Assembly: GCA_964648485.1 (NCBI GenBank) | Contig: CAZYOF010000006.1 | Span: 122,325 to 186,324 of the forward strand | DNA length: 64,000 nucleotides | Direction: 5' to 3' | Source: DAIOEK01 sp964648485 | GTDB taxonomy: Bacteria > Chloroflexota > Anaerolineae > Anaerolineales > Anaerolineaceae | In this document: one piece after another, positions 17,953-26,552 of the stretch | Position numbering within the stretch: position 1 is the first letter of the stretch | Layout: each line of letters begins with the position of its first letter | The notes under the pieces: model-generated | What the model saw: the letters and a program-made list of their open reading frames with translations, nothing else | Database searches by the model: none | Told to the model about the DNA's origin: nothing | Program-made: the position numbers and the translations under genes

Positions 17953-17974
17953 CCAATAAGTTTTAGTGTAAGTG

Positions 17975-18010
17975 AATATAGGGCGCACGAATTTGTGCGC
18001 CCTATATTTT
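17975..18010 (+). terminator. Terminator of the permease transcript
   Basis: A perfect 14-bp stem (AATATAGGGCGCAC with GTGCGCCCTATATT), six-base loop and trailing TT. It also rules out a translation start for the next gene at 17972, which would lie within the stem. Confidence 0.8.
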
Positions 18011-18022
18011 CGACAGATACTT

Positions 18023-18910
18023 ATGAATGACAAAAAAAGAATCGTAGTAACAGGCGCATCAGGTAAGACGGGTAAAGCAATTATCAGCCAGTTATCCAAT
18101 AACGGATATACGGTTACAGCATTTACACATAAAGAAATATACCGCTCTGAATTATCGGCTTGTGGGGCAAATAAAGTTGTCATCGGGGATCTAAGATCAA
18201 AAACTGATTTAGAAAACGCATTTTCAGAAAATCAGGCAATCTACCATATTTGCCCCAACATGACCCAGGATGAATTAGAAATTGGACGAAATGTAATACA
18301 AATATGCCAGAAAACCAAAACAAGCAGGTTTATCTATCATTCTGTATTACATCCTCACATTCAATCCATGCCACACCACTGGCAAAAACTGCTGGTAGAA
18401 GAAGAACTATTTAAATCATCTCTTGAATACACCATATTGCAGCCTGCTGCTTATATGCAAAATATCCTTGGTTATCAGAAATCCATCGAATCAGGCATAT
18501 TCCCAGTGCCTTATGCCCCTGAAGCCCGAATTTCATTGGTAGATTTGCGGGATATTGCATCCGTAGCGTTGCTTGTGTTATCGAATGAAAAGTATATTAA
18601 CGGTATCTATGAATTGGCAGGCACTACACCATTATCTCAATATGAAGTGGCTGAAGTGCTCACTCATGTTCTGGGAAGAAAAATAGGCGTAGAGGTATTA
18701 AGTAGGAACCGATGGGATGACAATGCGATTAAGAGCGGGATGGCAGATTATCCACGAAAAACGTTGTTGTCTATGTTTGAATATTATGAACAACATGGTC
18801 TGAAAGGCTCTCCAACCACATTATCCTATCTTCTTGGGCGAAATCCAATTACAATTGCACAATTCATTACGGACCATTTTCAACAATTATTTAACCGGGA
18901 GTTACAGTGA
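18023..18910 (+). CDS. NmrA-like NAD(P)-binding protein
   Basis: 295 residues with an N-terminal Rossmann fold: RIVVTGASGKTGKAI (about 6-20) carries the GxxGxxG loop. TAFTHKEIYRSEL follows as the cofactor-specificity strand. The body, including FIYHSVLHPH and YTILQPAAYMQNI, matches NmrA/SDR-atypical proteins, which act as redox sensors or reductases. There is no YxxxK catalytic pair in the usual place. ATG at 18023 is chosen because the longer frame would begin inside the upstream terminator. The stop overlaps the next GTG (GTGA). Confidence 0.82.
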   Translation: MNDKKRIVVTGASGKTGKAIISQLSNNGYTVTAFTHKEIYRSELSACGANKVVIGDLRSKTDLENAFSENQAIYHICPNMTQDELEIGRNVIQICQKTKTSRFIYHSVLHPHIQSMPHHWQKLLVEEELFKSSLEYTILQPAAYMQNILGYQKSIESGIFPVPYAPEARISLVDLRDIASVALLVLSNEKYINGIYELAGTTPLSQYEVAEVLTHVLGRKIGVEVLSRNRWDDNAIKSGMADYPRKTLLSMFEYYEQHGLKGSPTTLSYLLGRNPITIAQFITDHFQQLFNRELQ

Positions 18911-19422
18911 ACCAAAAAAAATCTCAACACTATAATTACACTCATGAAACCATTCCAATCATGTGGCACCAGCAATATCAGGATTTTCTAAAATACCTGG
19001 ATAAAGATGGTGTAAAATTCCTGCGGTTCTGGTGGAAACATCTGGTTGACAATTTAGGTGTTAAGATCCTTTCAGATCCGGAAGGCTTAGGATTTCAGAT
19101 AAAAGAATATCCTGACAGAGATGGTAAGACTATCAATGTTGTATTACTTACACTTCCAAAACCAGTTATGGTTGGCGAAGTATATTATATGGCTCTTGTG
19201 AAAAATCCAAAACGGAACACGTTTTTTGATATGTTCCTAACTCGGTTGCCAACCACACGGGTTTTTGCATTGGAAGTAGAAAAAATGGATGAAAATGGTG
19301 AAATTCAAACAGGTATGTATGAATTAACCGTTAGGGCGAGAAATGTAAGAATTGGTCCGGGGTGTGATCCTGTCTTGGATACATTCCATAAATCAGTATT
19401 AAAGATTCTAAAGATTTCATAG
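18907..19422 (+). CDS. Conserved-looking protein of unknown function
   Basis: 171 residues starting with GTG that overlaps the preceding stop codon by four bases, so it is translationally coupled to the NmrA-like gene. The sequence is soluble, with an aromatic N-terminal third (MWHQQYQDFLKYL, FLRFWWKHLV) and a beta-rich remainder. KYLDKDGVKFLRFWWK and VRARNVRIGPGCDPVLDTF stand out. I do not recognise a family and see no catalytic motif or membrane segment. Confidence 0.75.
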   Translation: MNQKKSQHYNYTHETIPIMWHQQYQDFLKYLDKDGVKFLRFWWKHLVDNLGVKILSDPEGLGFQIKEYPDRDGKTINVVLLTLPKPVMVGEVYYMALVKNPKRNTFFDMFLTRLPTTRVFALEVEKMDENGEIQTGMYELTVRARNVRIGPGCDPVLDTFHKSVLKILKIS

Positions 19423-19437
19423 TGAGGTTCTAACCAT

Positions 19438-19782
19438 ATGGAAACCGGGATGATTGTAGTTGTTGTAGCCATTGTTATCTTTTATCTTCGTATCATGCAG
19501 CTGCGGGGTCGTAAACGCAGACTTGAAAAAGAGAAGATTATGGCTCACATGCGAGAAGCTAACCGTAAAAAGGGGAAAGTTGATCCACTTCCTTCAAAAG
19601 ACCCGAATACTCCCCCTTTCCAGGTCAGCAGTTGGTTCCTGGTCGTTTTAGGAACGGTTTTCATGCTTGTGGGTGTCGCAGCAAGATCGCAATTGAGTAT
19701 GCATCCATTATTGGAAGAATACTGGTGGGCGCCCACTACACTTGGTATTCTTACTTTTGTCTTTTGCTTTAAAGTTGAGTAA
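19438..19782 (+). CDS. Small membrane protein with two or three membrane spans
   Basis: 114 residues. A first hydrophobic segment (about 5-18, IVVVVAIVIFYL) is followed by a strongly basic stretch (RGRKRRLEKEK), a Pro-rich linker, and one or two further membrane segments (63-80 SSWFLVVLGTVFMLVGVAA and 97-112). It starts 15 bases after the previous gene, the last of the three-gene NmrA unit, and is followed by a terminator. Function unknown. Confidence 0.7.
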   Translation: METGMIVVVVAIVIFYLRIMQLRGRKRRLEKEKIMAHMREANRKKGKVDPLPSKDPNTPPFQVSSWFLVVLGTVFMLVGVAARSQLSMHPLLEEYWWAPTTLGILTFVFCFKVE

Positions 19783-19800
19783 TAATTCAGATTTTTTTCT

Positions 19801-19831
19801 GGCGGGGAATTGATTTTCCCCGCCTATTTTT
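19801..19831 (+). terminator. Terminator of the NmrA operon
   Basis: Stem GGCGGGGAA/TTCCCCGCC (9 bp), six-base loop, then TATTTTT. It lies right at the stop codon of the convergent minus-strand gene. Confidence 0.75.
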
Positions 19832-20696
19832 GTTTAAACCGGGTACGCATGAGTGCCAGATATATAGCCAACAGTACAACACCCATCACGCCACTATTGC
19901 TTAAAACGGCTTCAGCAATCATTGGGTCTCCGCCCAGATAGAGACCCAGTCCAACCATAGCCAGAACGCCACCAGGGATTAATGCCCACCAGTTGAATTT
20001 ATCATTAATGACACGCGAAGTAATCGTAATCAGACCCCATCCCAGTGCGAACCAGACGAGCATAATACCGATTTGGGATAGAATACTGCTCAATACAATC
20101 CACTTCCAGGAGAAATAAATTCCCGGTGCGATGGTAACAGTTAAACATCCGCCAATGATTAATCCAAGAAGTTTTTGTCCAATACCCCAAAATAACAATC
20201 CTGCCCCTACAGTTGTGCCGAAGAAGAATACCAGGTCTAATATTTCCAGATTGCCTCTAAAAAACCACGCAGATGCACCCAGAAGAACAAAAGCAGGTAA
20301 TACCGGCCACCACCACACATGTCCCTTCATTCTTCGGGAGAAAATCCATAATCCAAACCAACCTGCAGCAAAACACAAGAAAGAGAGAGCATTGCGTCCT
20401 TCCCGGGTGGCATAAGGTTCAAGCACAAACCAGAGTGTAATGCCAAGACTGATGGAGCTTACAAGTGTAAGAACTATTAATCCTGCCGTGTTTCTATTTG
20501 CCACGCAAACAAACAACCAGAACGTACTGATAATGGGGATACCTAAACATAAGATCCAATAATTACTTAAAACCAATGAAATAACTGCTAAGGTTGAAAA
20601 GATCAATATATGAATAACAACAATCCAGATGGGAAGAATTCTCACATCAGGCTTTTGATTATTGTGTTCGATTTTATTATCTGTCATATATTTCAA
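19824..20696 (-). CDS. Polytopic membrane protein of unknown function
   Basis: 290 residues with about eight or nine hydrophobic segments, rich in Trp and Gly (WWWPVLPAF, WWALIPGGVLAMVGLGLYLGG). A polar N-terminus of about 20 residues precedes the first helix. The frame can start with TTG at 20696 or ATG at 20687; neither has a clear ribosome binding site. It lies 20 bases after the NarL-type regulator on the same strand, so it is probably the third gene of the sensor operon, and perhaps a target or accessory of that system. Confidence 0.65.
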   Translation of the reverse strand: MKYMTDNKIEHNNQKPDVRILPIWIVVIHILIFSTLAVISLVLSNYWILCLGIPIISTFWLFVCVANRNTAGLIVLTLVSSISLGITLWFVLEPYATREGRNALSFLCFAAGWFGLWIFSRRMKGHVWWWPVLPAFVLLGASAWFFRGNLEILDLVFFFGTTVGAGLLFWGIGQKLLGLIIGGCLTVTIAPGIYFSWKWIVLSSILSQIGIMLVWFALGWGLITITSRVINDKFNWWALIPGGVLAMVGLGLYLGGDPMIAEAVLSNSGVMGVVLLAIYLALMRTRFKQK

Positions 20697-20716
20697 TGCT
20701 TCTTGAAAGCAAAAAA

Positions 20717-21403
20717 TTACTTTTCTAATATGCCATATTCTCTTGCCCGTAATACTGCCTGCATCCTATCGCGGGCGTTCAGCTTACCTAAAATATTTGA
20801 CAAATGGTTCTTTACCGTACCTTCAGTAATCACCAGTTGTCCGGCAATCTCTTTGTTATTAAACCCTCTGGCTACCAAATGCAAAATTTCCATCTCTCTG
20901 GGTGATAATGATTCAATCAAATCTGGATGTGTAATTTCATCAGATCGATGGCTGACATTGGGTAGCCTGGATAACTCACTGACGACTTTTGCTGTAATGG
21001 AGGGCTGAAGAAAATATTCACCCCGGTGAGCAGATTTTACTGCCTCAAATAATTTCTCCGATGTGACATCCTTCATCAAATATCCGACCGCACCAGATTT
21101 TAATGCATTGATTACATCATCATTGTCATCAAATGTTGTCAGAATAATGACTTTAACCTCTGGGTACTTCTCATGGATTTGTTTGGTTGCTTCTACGCCA
21201 TCCATGACAGGCATTCTCAAATCCATCAAGACTACATCAGGATTAGTTTGTTCAATTATATTTAAAGCCTCGACACCATCACCTGCTTCACCCACTACCT
21301 TAAATTCATCATGAACAGATAGTAGTGTAGTTAATGCTTCTCGAAATAGTACCTGATCATCCACGATGAGTAATTTCACTGTCTCGCCCATAAGGAACCT
21401 CAA
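20717..21403 (-). CDS. NarL/LuxR-family response regulator
   Basis: A receiver domain (residues 10-125; acidic pair Asp15-Asp16, phospho-acceptor Asp61 in LMDLRMPVMDG, Lys111 in YLMKDV) is joined to a LuxR-type helix-turn-helix (SLSPREMEILHLVARGFNNKEIA...TEGTVKNHLSNIL). It binds DNA when phosphorylated by the kinase just upstream. The longest frame begins inside the kinase gene (47-base overlap); ATG at 21391 (MGETVKLL) or the nearby GTG may be the real start. The following membrane protein may be regulated by it. Confidence 0.9.
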   Translation of the reverse strand: MRFLMGETVKLLIVDDQVLFREALTTLLSVHDEFKVVGEAGDGVEALNIIEQTNPDVVLMDLRMPVMDGVEATKQIHEKYPEVKVIILTTFDDNDDVINALKSGAVGYLMKDVTSEKLFEAVKSAHRGEYFLQPSITAKVVSELSRLPNVSHRSDEITHPDLIESLSPREMEILHLVARGFNNKEIAGQLVITEGTVKNHLSNILGKLNARDRMQAVLRAREYGILEK

Positions 21404-22568
21404 TTATGATATAGAATCCGCCACCCGGATGGTTTCCGGATCGAAATTCACCTTTTTGTAATAAAACTCTTTCCCTAATTCCGATAAGCCCGAACCCATT
21501 TTCATTCTCATTTGTCCCGAGACCATCATCGCGAATTTCTAACAGAAATTTATCTTTATTTGAATAATCTAATGTAATCCAAAGGTGGCTTGCCTGTGAG
21601 TGTTTGATACAATTTTGTATTCCCTCTTGAACCGTCCTGTAAATGGTATGTTCGAATTGAGTTGGTAAAACAGGTATAGTACCCAGAATAGAAAGTTCTG
21701 CCTGCACCTGGCTGTCTTCAAGTTGTTGAACTAACCCTTTTAATTTATTTTCAAGGGGGATGTTCTCATCTGGTTGATCTCTCAATACTGTGACAGAATT
21801 CCGGATCTCTTTCAATGCTTCCTTTGCCTGATTTGCAGCCCGATCGAGTGTATCTTTTGCCCGATCTGGTCTGCTATCCATTACAGCCAGGGCAGCCTGG
21901 ATTTGCATGTGGATGACAGTAAGATAATGACCAACGCCATCATGAATTTCTCGAGCAATCCGGTTACGTTCCTGGGTTAAAGTAAATTCTTCAATTTGAT
22001 TAGCGTAAGCTTGCAGACTTTGGTTGGCTTCTTCCAATTCGTGTAAAAGACGCAAATTATCCTGGTGCGCTTTGTCTTCTTCCAAACCAGTTTGGAGAAA
22101 GATGATAACAAAAATCTGCCCAATCAGGTACCAGGGCAGACTTGTTAGGACAAAAGACCATTGCAGTGCAAAATGGCGCATTACAATAATGTAACAAAAT
22201 CCAATAATTGAATTGACAGCTATCATAGGTCTCGGAGGTAAGGCTAAAACAGCCTGACCAGCCAGAGGGAAAAGTAACAATGGTCCGATGTCTATTCCCT
22301 GGCTCAGGTAGAGTAATAATCCACCAAGACAAATTTGAATAAAAAAATAGATTAATCGAGTTGTAAGGTTATCTGATTTGCAAGCCAGTGAAAATCCATA
22401 TATTCCAAAAAATACATAAAGTATCCCTGATACTACCGTGATCGCAATTTGTAGTGAAGTGACAGTCTTTAAGGATACAAAAACCGATAACAAAACACCC
22501 ATCACAACCACAGCAAAGGCGAGAGTCGCACCTATAGTATTGGAAAATTGATAGGTGATATTTTTCAT
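21357..22568 (-). CDS. NarL-type membrane sensor histidine kinase
   Basis: 403 residues. Five or six membrane segments (about 10-160) have no large external loop, so it may sense something in or at the membrane. A coiled coil (about 162-200) leads to the HisKA_3 dimerisation helix with the phospho-acceptor His209 in RNRIAREIHDGVGHY. The HATPase domain ends with IRDDGLGTNENENGFGLIGIRERV, which holds the ATP-lid glycines. The partner regulator overlaps the 3' end. Confidence 0.9.
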   Translation of the reverse strand: MKNITYQFSNTIGATLAFAVVVMGVLLSVFVSLKTVTSLQIAITVVSGILYVFFGIYGFSLACKSDNLTTRLIYFFIQICLGGLLLYLSQGIDIGPLLLFPLAGQAVLALPPRPMIAVNSIIGFCYIIVMRHFALQWSFVLTSLPWYLIGQIFVIIFLQTGLEEDKAHQDNLRLLHELEEANQSLQAYANQIEEFTLTQERNRIAREIHDGVGHYLTVIHMQIQAALAVMDSRPDRAKDTLDRAANQAKEALKEIRNSVTVLRDQPDENIPLENKLKGLVQQLEDSQVQAELSILGTIPVLPTQFEHTIYRTVQEGIQNCIKHSQASHLWITLDYSNKDKFLLEIRDDGLGTNENENGFGLIGIRERVLLQKGEFRSGNHPGGGFYIIIEVPYGRDSEITHRG

Positions 22569-22724
22569 CAGGCTAATTATAGCATCCGGGTTAAACCGAA
22601 AGATACATGACTGGTCATATCTTAATTCACAATTTCTTATGTCTCTAACTCTACCCCACGATAGATGCAGTTAAGGTCAGAACGAGGTAAGAAAGGTATA
22701 GATGAATTAGTATTTGGAGGTTTC

Positions 22725-24281
22725 ATGAATGCCTTACTGCTTTACCCTGAATTTCCTGCTACATTTTGGAGTTTTCAACACGCTTTAAAATTTATTGATA
22801 AGAAAGCTGCCAATCCGCCATTAGGTCTGGTGACAATCGCTGCAATGATCCCGGCTGACTGGAATATTCGTTTAGTGGACTTAAATGTCGAATCTGTTCG
22901 AGATGAACAGATTGTTTGGGCGGATCTGGTATTAATTTCAGCAATGACAATTCAACGAAAATCAGTTGAAGAGATCATTCAGCTTTGCCAGCGACTAGAA
23001 ACACCGATCGCTGCAGGAGGTCCGTTATTTTCTTGCGAACCAGATGCTTTTCCGGAAATCGATTACCTCGTTCTAAATGAAGGAGAAATCACTTTCAAAG
23101 AATTTATAAATGATTTTTCAGGTGGACGGGCTAGAAAAGTATATGAGACAGTTTCTCATTCGGATATGGAATCATCTCCTATTCCGCGTTTCGATTTACT
23201 AAAAATGAATGCATATGACACAATGAGCGTTCAGTTTTCCAGAGGATGCCCATTTAATTGTGATTTCTGTAATGTAACTGCCTTATTCGGGCATCGTCCT
23301 CGAGTAAAAAACACAGATCAATTTATTGCTGAATTGGATGCGCTCTATAATGCGGGATGGCGGAGGAAAATTTTCATTGTAGATGACAACTTCATTGGTA
23401 ACAAAAGGATACTAAAAGATGAGCTTCTGCCTGCGTTAATCAAGTGGAGAAAAAGAAAAACTGGCTGCCAATTTATCACAGAAGCATCTATTAACCTGGC
23501 TGATGATGATGAATTGATAGATTTAATGACACAGGCAGGATTCAATTCTGTTTTTGTTGGAATCGAGACACCAAATTTAGACAGCCTGGAAGAATGCCAT
23601 AAAGCACAAAACACCCGCAGAAATTTATTGCAAAATGTCCATAAACTAGAAAATAAAGGAATGCAGGTTATGGCAGGTTTTATTGTTGGATTTGATAATG
23701 ATCCTGAAACAATCTTCCAGCAACAATATGAGTTTATCCAGGAGAGCGGAATAGTCACAGCAATGGTTGGATTATTGCAGGCGCCAGCAGGCACGCAGCT
23801 CTATAATCGTCTGAAATCTGAAGGAAGAATTCTGGAAGGATTTTCAGGTGATAATGGAGATGGAGACACCAACATAATTCCGGTAATGGATCCATTGGTG
23901 TTAAGGGAAGGCTATGTAAACCTGGTCAGAAAGCTCTATGAGCCAGATTCTGTATACAAACGGATAAATATCTTATTGGAGCATTTTAACCCCCAAAGAG
24001 AACCCGTAACAATGACCTGGACTGAGCTGAAAGCGTTTTTCAGGACCATTGTTTGGATTGGTATAAAAAGTGAAGCGCGTAAACAGTATTGGCAGCTTTT
24101 CTGGAAGACCATTATTTCATACCCGGCAAAATTACCGCTTGCGATCACTATGACTGTTTTTGCTTACCATTTTCATATCATGAGTTTGGAGCATGTAAAA
24201 TTACAACATCAAAATAAGAGTAATTCGATTTCTACCCATCCTTTGGTTGAGTATGAATACGAACCTGCAGTTGTAGAATAA
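22725..24281 (+). CDS. B12-binding-domain radical SAM protein
   Basis: 518 residues. The N-terminal 140 residues look like a cobalamin-binding Rossmann domain (MNALLLYPEFP..., NPPLGLVTIAAMIP). The radical SAM cluster motif is RGCPFNCDFCN with Cys175, Cys179 and Cys182. A long C-terminal part (about 370-518) resembles the DUF4070 region found in proteins of this group, some of which are methylases of lipids or cofactors. The substrate is unknown. ATG at 22725 follows TTTGGAGG; a longer frame of 20 residues upstream has no RBS. It stands alone, with its own terminator. Confidence 0.85.
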   Translation: MNALLLYPEFPATFWSFQHALKFIDKKAANPPLGLVTIAAMIPADWNIRLVDLNVESVRDEQIVWADLVLISAMTIQRKSVEEIIQLCQRLETPIAAGGPLFSCEPDAFPEIDYLVLNEGEITFKEFINDFSGGRARKVYETVSHSDMESSPIPRFDLLKMNAYDTMSVQFSRGCPFNCDFCNVTALFGHRPRVKNTDQFIAELDALYNAGWRRKIFIVDDNFIGNKRILKDELLPALIKWRKRKTGCQFITEASINLADDDELIDLMTQAGFNSVFVGIETPNLDSLEECHKAQNTRRNLLQNVHKLENKGMQVMAGFIVGFDNDPETIFQQQYEFIQESGIVTAMVGLLQAPAGTQLYNRLKSEGRILEGFSGDNGDGDTNIIPVMDPLVLREGYVNLVRKLYEPDSVYKRINILLEHFNPQREPVTMTWTELKAFFRTIVWIGIKSEARKQYWQLFWKTIISYPAKLPLAITMTVFAYHFHIMSLEHVKLQHQNKSNSISTHPLVEYEYEPAVVE

Positions 24282-24293
24282 AGTCACCCCAGA

Positions 24294-24326
24294 ATACTCC
24301 TCAGAATTCCTGAGGAGTATTTGTTT
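24294..24326 (+). terminator. Terminator after the B12 radical SAM gene
   Basis: Ten-base-pair stem ATACTCCTCA/TGAGGAGTAT with loop GAATTCC, then TTGTTT. Confidence 0.75.
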
Positions 24327-24373
24327 AACGGTAAAATTAATAGCAGAAGAATATTTTTGGTTTGAGGGTGTAT

Positions 24374-25279
24374 ATGAAAAAAGTATTTGGTGGAGTAGAA
24401 GCTGGGGGAACAAAATTTGTTTGCATGGTGGGTACAGATCCACAAAACATTGATGATGAAATTCGTTTTCCCACAACGACTCCTGAAGAGACTTTGAAGA
24501 AAGTTATTGAGTTCTTCTTACCGTATCATAAAAATAATCAGCTTACCGCGATTGGCATAGGTTCGTTCGGACCGGTGGATTTACGAAAAACCTCTCCGCA
24601 ATATGGATACATAACAACTACCCCAAAGCCAGGTTGGCAGAATACAAACATCTGCAGCGAGATTTCTAAAATAATCAATGTTCCGATTGTATTTGATACA
24701 GATGTTAATGCCGCGGCATTTGGAGAATTATTCTGGTCAGGATCAAAAGGCATTTTAGATCCATTTGTTTACATAACAGTCGGAACCGGAATTGGTGTCG
24801 GAGTCATTGCAAATCAAGCACCAATCCATGGTTTGGTCCACACTGAAGGCGGGCATATTCACATTCCTCAAGATAAAACTATAGATCCATTTATAGGAAT
24901 TTGTCCGTATCACAACAATTGCCTTGAAGGATTAGCATCAGGACCTGCAATCAAAGCCCGATGGGGAATTTCTGCACAAGACCTGCCGGCGGATCATCCT
25001 GCGTGGAATCTTGAAGCTGATTACATAGCACTGGCAATCTGTAATATCATCATGATGTATTCACCGATGCGGATTGTTGTTGGTGGCGGAGTCGCGCAAC
25101 ATCCTGGTTTATTGGAGCAAATCCGTTCCAAAACAAAGAATTTGGTAAATAATTATGTTCAATCTGAAGCTATAACAAAAAATATATCAAACTATATTAT
25201 TTCACCAATGCTTGGTAACCAGGCAGGAGTTCTGGGGGCAATAGCATTAGCTGTTGATAATTATGGGTCTGATTTCTAA
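24374..25279 (+). CDS. ROK-family sugar kinase, fructokinase-like
   Basis: 301 residues. The N-terminus MKKVFGGVEAGGTKFVCMVG is the ATP phosphate loop of the ROK fructokinase branch. FDTDVNAAAFGE carries the catalytic Asp, and GTGIGVGV the second phosphate loop. The zinc site is in GGHIHIPQDK...CPYHNNCLEGLASGPA (His plus three Cys). It phosphorylates fructose or a similar hexose. ATG at 24374 is preferred over an in-frame TTG 12 bases upstream, since GAGGGTG sits between them. Confidence 0.88.
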   Translation: MKKVFGGVEAGGTKFVCMVGTDPQNIDDEIRFPTTTPEETLKKVIEFFLPYHKNNQLTAIGIGSFGPVDLRKTSPQYGYITTTPKPGWQNTNICSEISKIINVPIVFDTDVNAAAFGELFWSGSKGILDPFVYITVGTGIGVGVIANQAPIHGLVHTEGGHIHIPQDKTIDPFIGICPYHNNCLEGLASGPAIKARWGISAQDLPADHPAWNLEADYIALAICNIIMMYSPMRIVVGGGVAQHPGLLEQIRSKTKNLVNNYVQSEAITKNISNYIISPMLGNQAGVLGAIALAVDNYGSDF

Positions 25280-25352
25280 ACAAAGAGATTGACTAATTTA
25301 TCTTGTAAGTTAGTATGGAAGTAAATAATCAATATATAAGAAAGGGGTAAAA

Positions 25353-25577
25353 ATGGCATACACTCTTGATTCTACAATTGGAACGATATTGGATGATCTT
25401 GACGCTGTGAAAATTCTCGATAAATATATTCCAGGGATTACCAACAATCCACTCATTGGCATGGCCAGAGGTATGACAATAGGCACGGTAATCAATATGC
25501 CCCAGGCAAAACAGGCGGGGATTACAAAAGAGGCTGTGGAAAAAGTACTGGCAGAAATTAACGCAATAAAAAAGTAA
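25353..25577 (+). CDS. Small stand-alone helical domain protein
   Basis: 74 residues with AAAGGGG upstream of the ATG. The pattern TLDSTIGTILDDLDAVKILDKYIPGITNNP...ARGMTIGTV is one I have seen as an extra C-terminal module on various hydrolases and glycosidases, where its role is unknown. Here it is the whole protein. The helical prediction is strong, there is no membrane segment and there are no catalytic residues. It sits between the sugar kinase and the convergent lactate dehydrogenase gene. Confidence 0.7.
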   Translation: MAYTLDSTIGTILDDLDAVKILDKYIPGITNNPLIGMARGMTIGTVINMPQAKQAGITKEAVEKVLAEINAIKK

Positions 25578-25590
25578 ATAAATTCCTGAA

Positions 25591-26544
25591 TTAGTAACCG
25601 ATTTCTTTCAGCAAATTATGCATGACATTTGCTGAGTTTTTGAATCCAGTTAATTCTTTATCTGATAATGTCAGATTAATGGTTTTGATGATTCCATCCC
25701 TCCCTAAAACGGATGGCATGCTGAGGTAAACATCATCAATATCTCGGTATCCCTGAATGTGAGTAGAAACTGAAAGAACTGTATGCTGATCTCGTAAAAT
25801 TGCCTCACAAATTCGAAGTAATCCGTTCGCCACTGCATAAAATGTTGCACCCTTGCGCTGGATAATTTCATATGCAGCATTTCTGGTTTGTTCAAAAATA
25901 TTCTTCCAGACTTTCTCTTTATAACTTACACAATTTGCTTTACAGTAATCTTCCACTCGCATGCCGGCGATATTTGCCAGAGACCAAACTGGAACTTCGC
26001 TATCTCCGTGTTCTCCAATGATATAAGCATGCACACTACGGGGATCTACTTGTGCATGTTCACTTAATAAATATCTAAACCTGGCTGTATCCAGAATCGT
26101 CCCGGAGCCAATGACATGCTTATCAGGCAACCCACTTTCTTTCCAGGATACATAACTGAGAATATCAACCGGATTGGTAGCAATGAGCAGGATGCCATTG
26201 GGATTATTAGCAACGATCTGCGGAATGATATTTTTAAAAATATTGGTGTTTTTATGGACAAGATCTAATCTCGTCTCTCCCGGCTTTTGACCAGCCCCCG
26301 CGGTTATGACGGTAATGGCGGCTCCTTTGCAATCTTCATACGATCCAGTATATATTTTTACCGGATAAGCAAAGGGGATAGCATGATTAAGATCCATCAC
26401 TTCACCCTCTGCTTTTGTCTGGTTCGCATCAATGAGAACCATTTCAGAAGCAAGTCCACTTTGGAGTAAAGCATACGCGAAAGTAGCGCCTACATTTCCT
26501 ACGCCTACAATAGCAATTTTTACTTTAGACTTATGTATTGTCAT
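25591..26544 (-). CDS. ldh: L-lactate dehydrogenase
   Basis: 317 residues, NAD-dependent reduction of pyruvate to L-lactate. The Rossmann loop is GVGNVGATFA (Gly14, 16 and 19). The specificity residue Gln86 in AGAGQKPGETR, rather than Arg, points to lactate and not malate. Catalytic His179 lies in GEHGDSE, with Arg92 and Arg156 in place. It starts nine bases after the ligA stop on the same strand. It supports a fermentative metabolism. Confidence 0.95.
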   Translation of the reverse strand: MTIHKSKVKIAIVGVGNVGATFAYALLQSGLASEMVLIDANQTKAEGEVMDLNHAIPFAYPVKIYTGSYEDCKGAAITVITAGAGQKPGETRLDLVHKNTNIFKNIIPQIVANNPNGILLIATNPVDILSYVSWKESGLPDKHVIGSGTILDTARFRYLLSEHAQVDPRSVHAYIIGEHGDSEVPVWSLANIAGMRVEDYCKANCVSYKEKVWKNIFEQTRNAAYEIIQRKGATFYAVANGLLRICEAILRDQHTVLSVSTHIQGYRDIDDVYLSMPSVLGRDGIIKTINLTLSDKELTGFKNSANVMHNLLKEIGY

Positions 26545-26552
26545 TTTTACCT

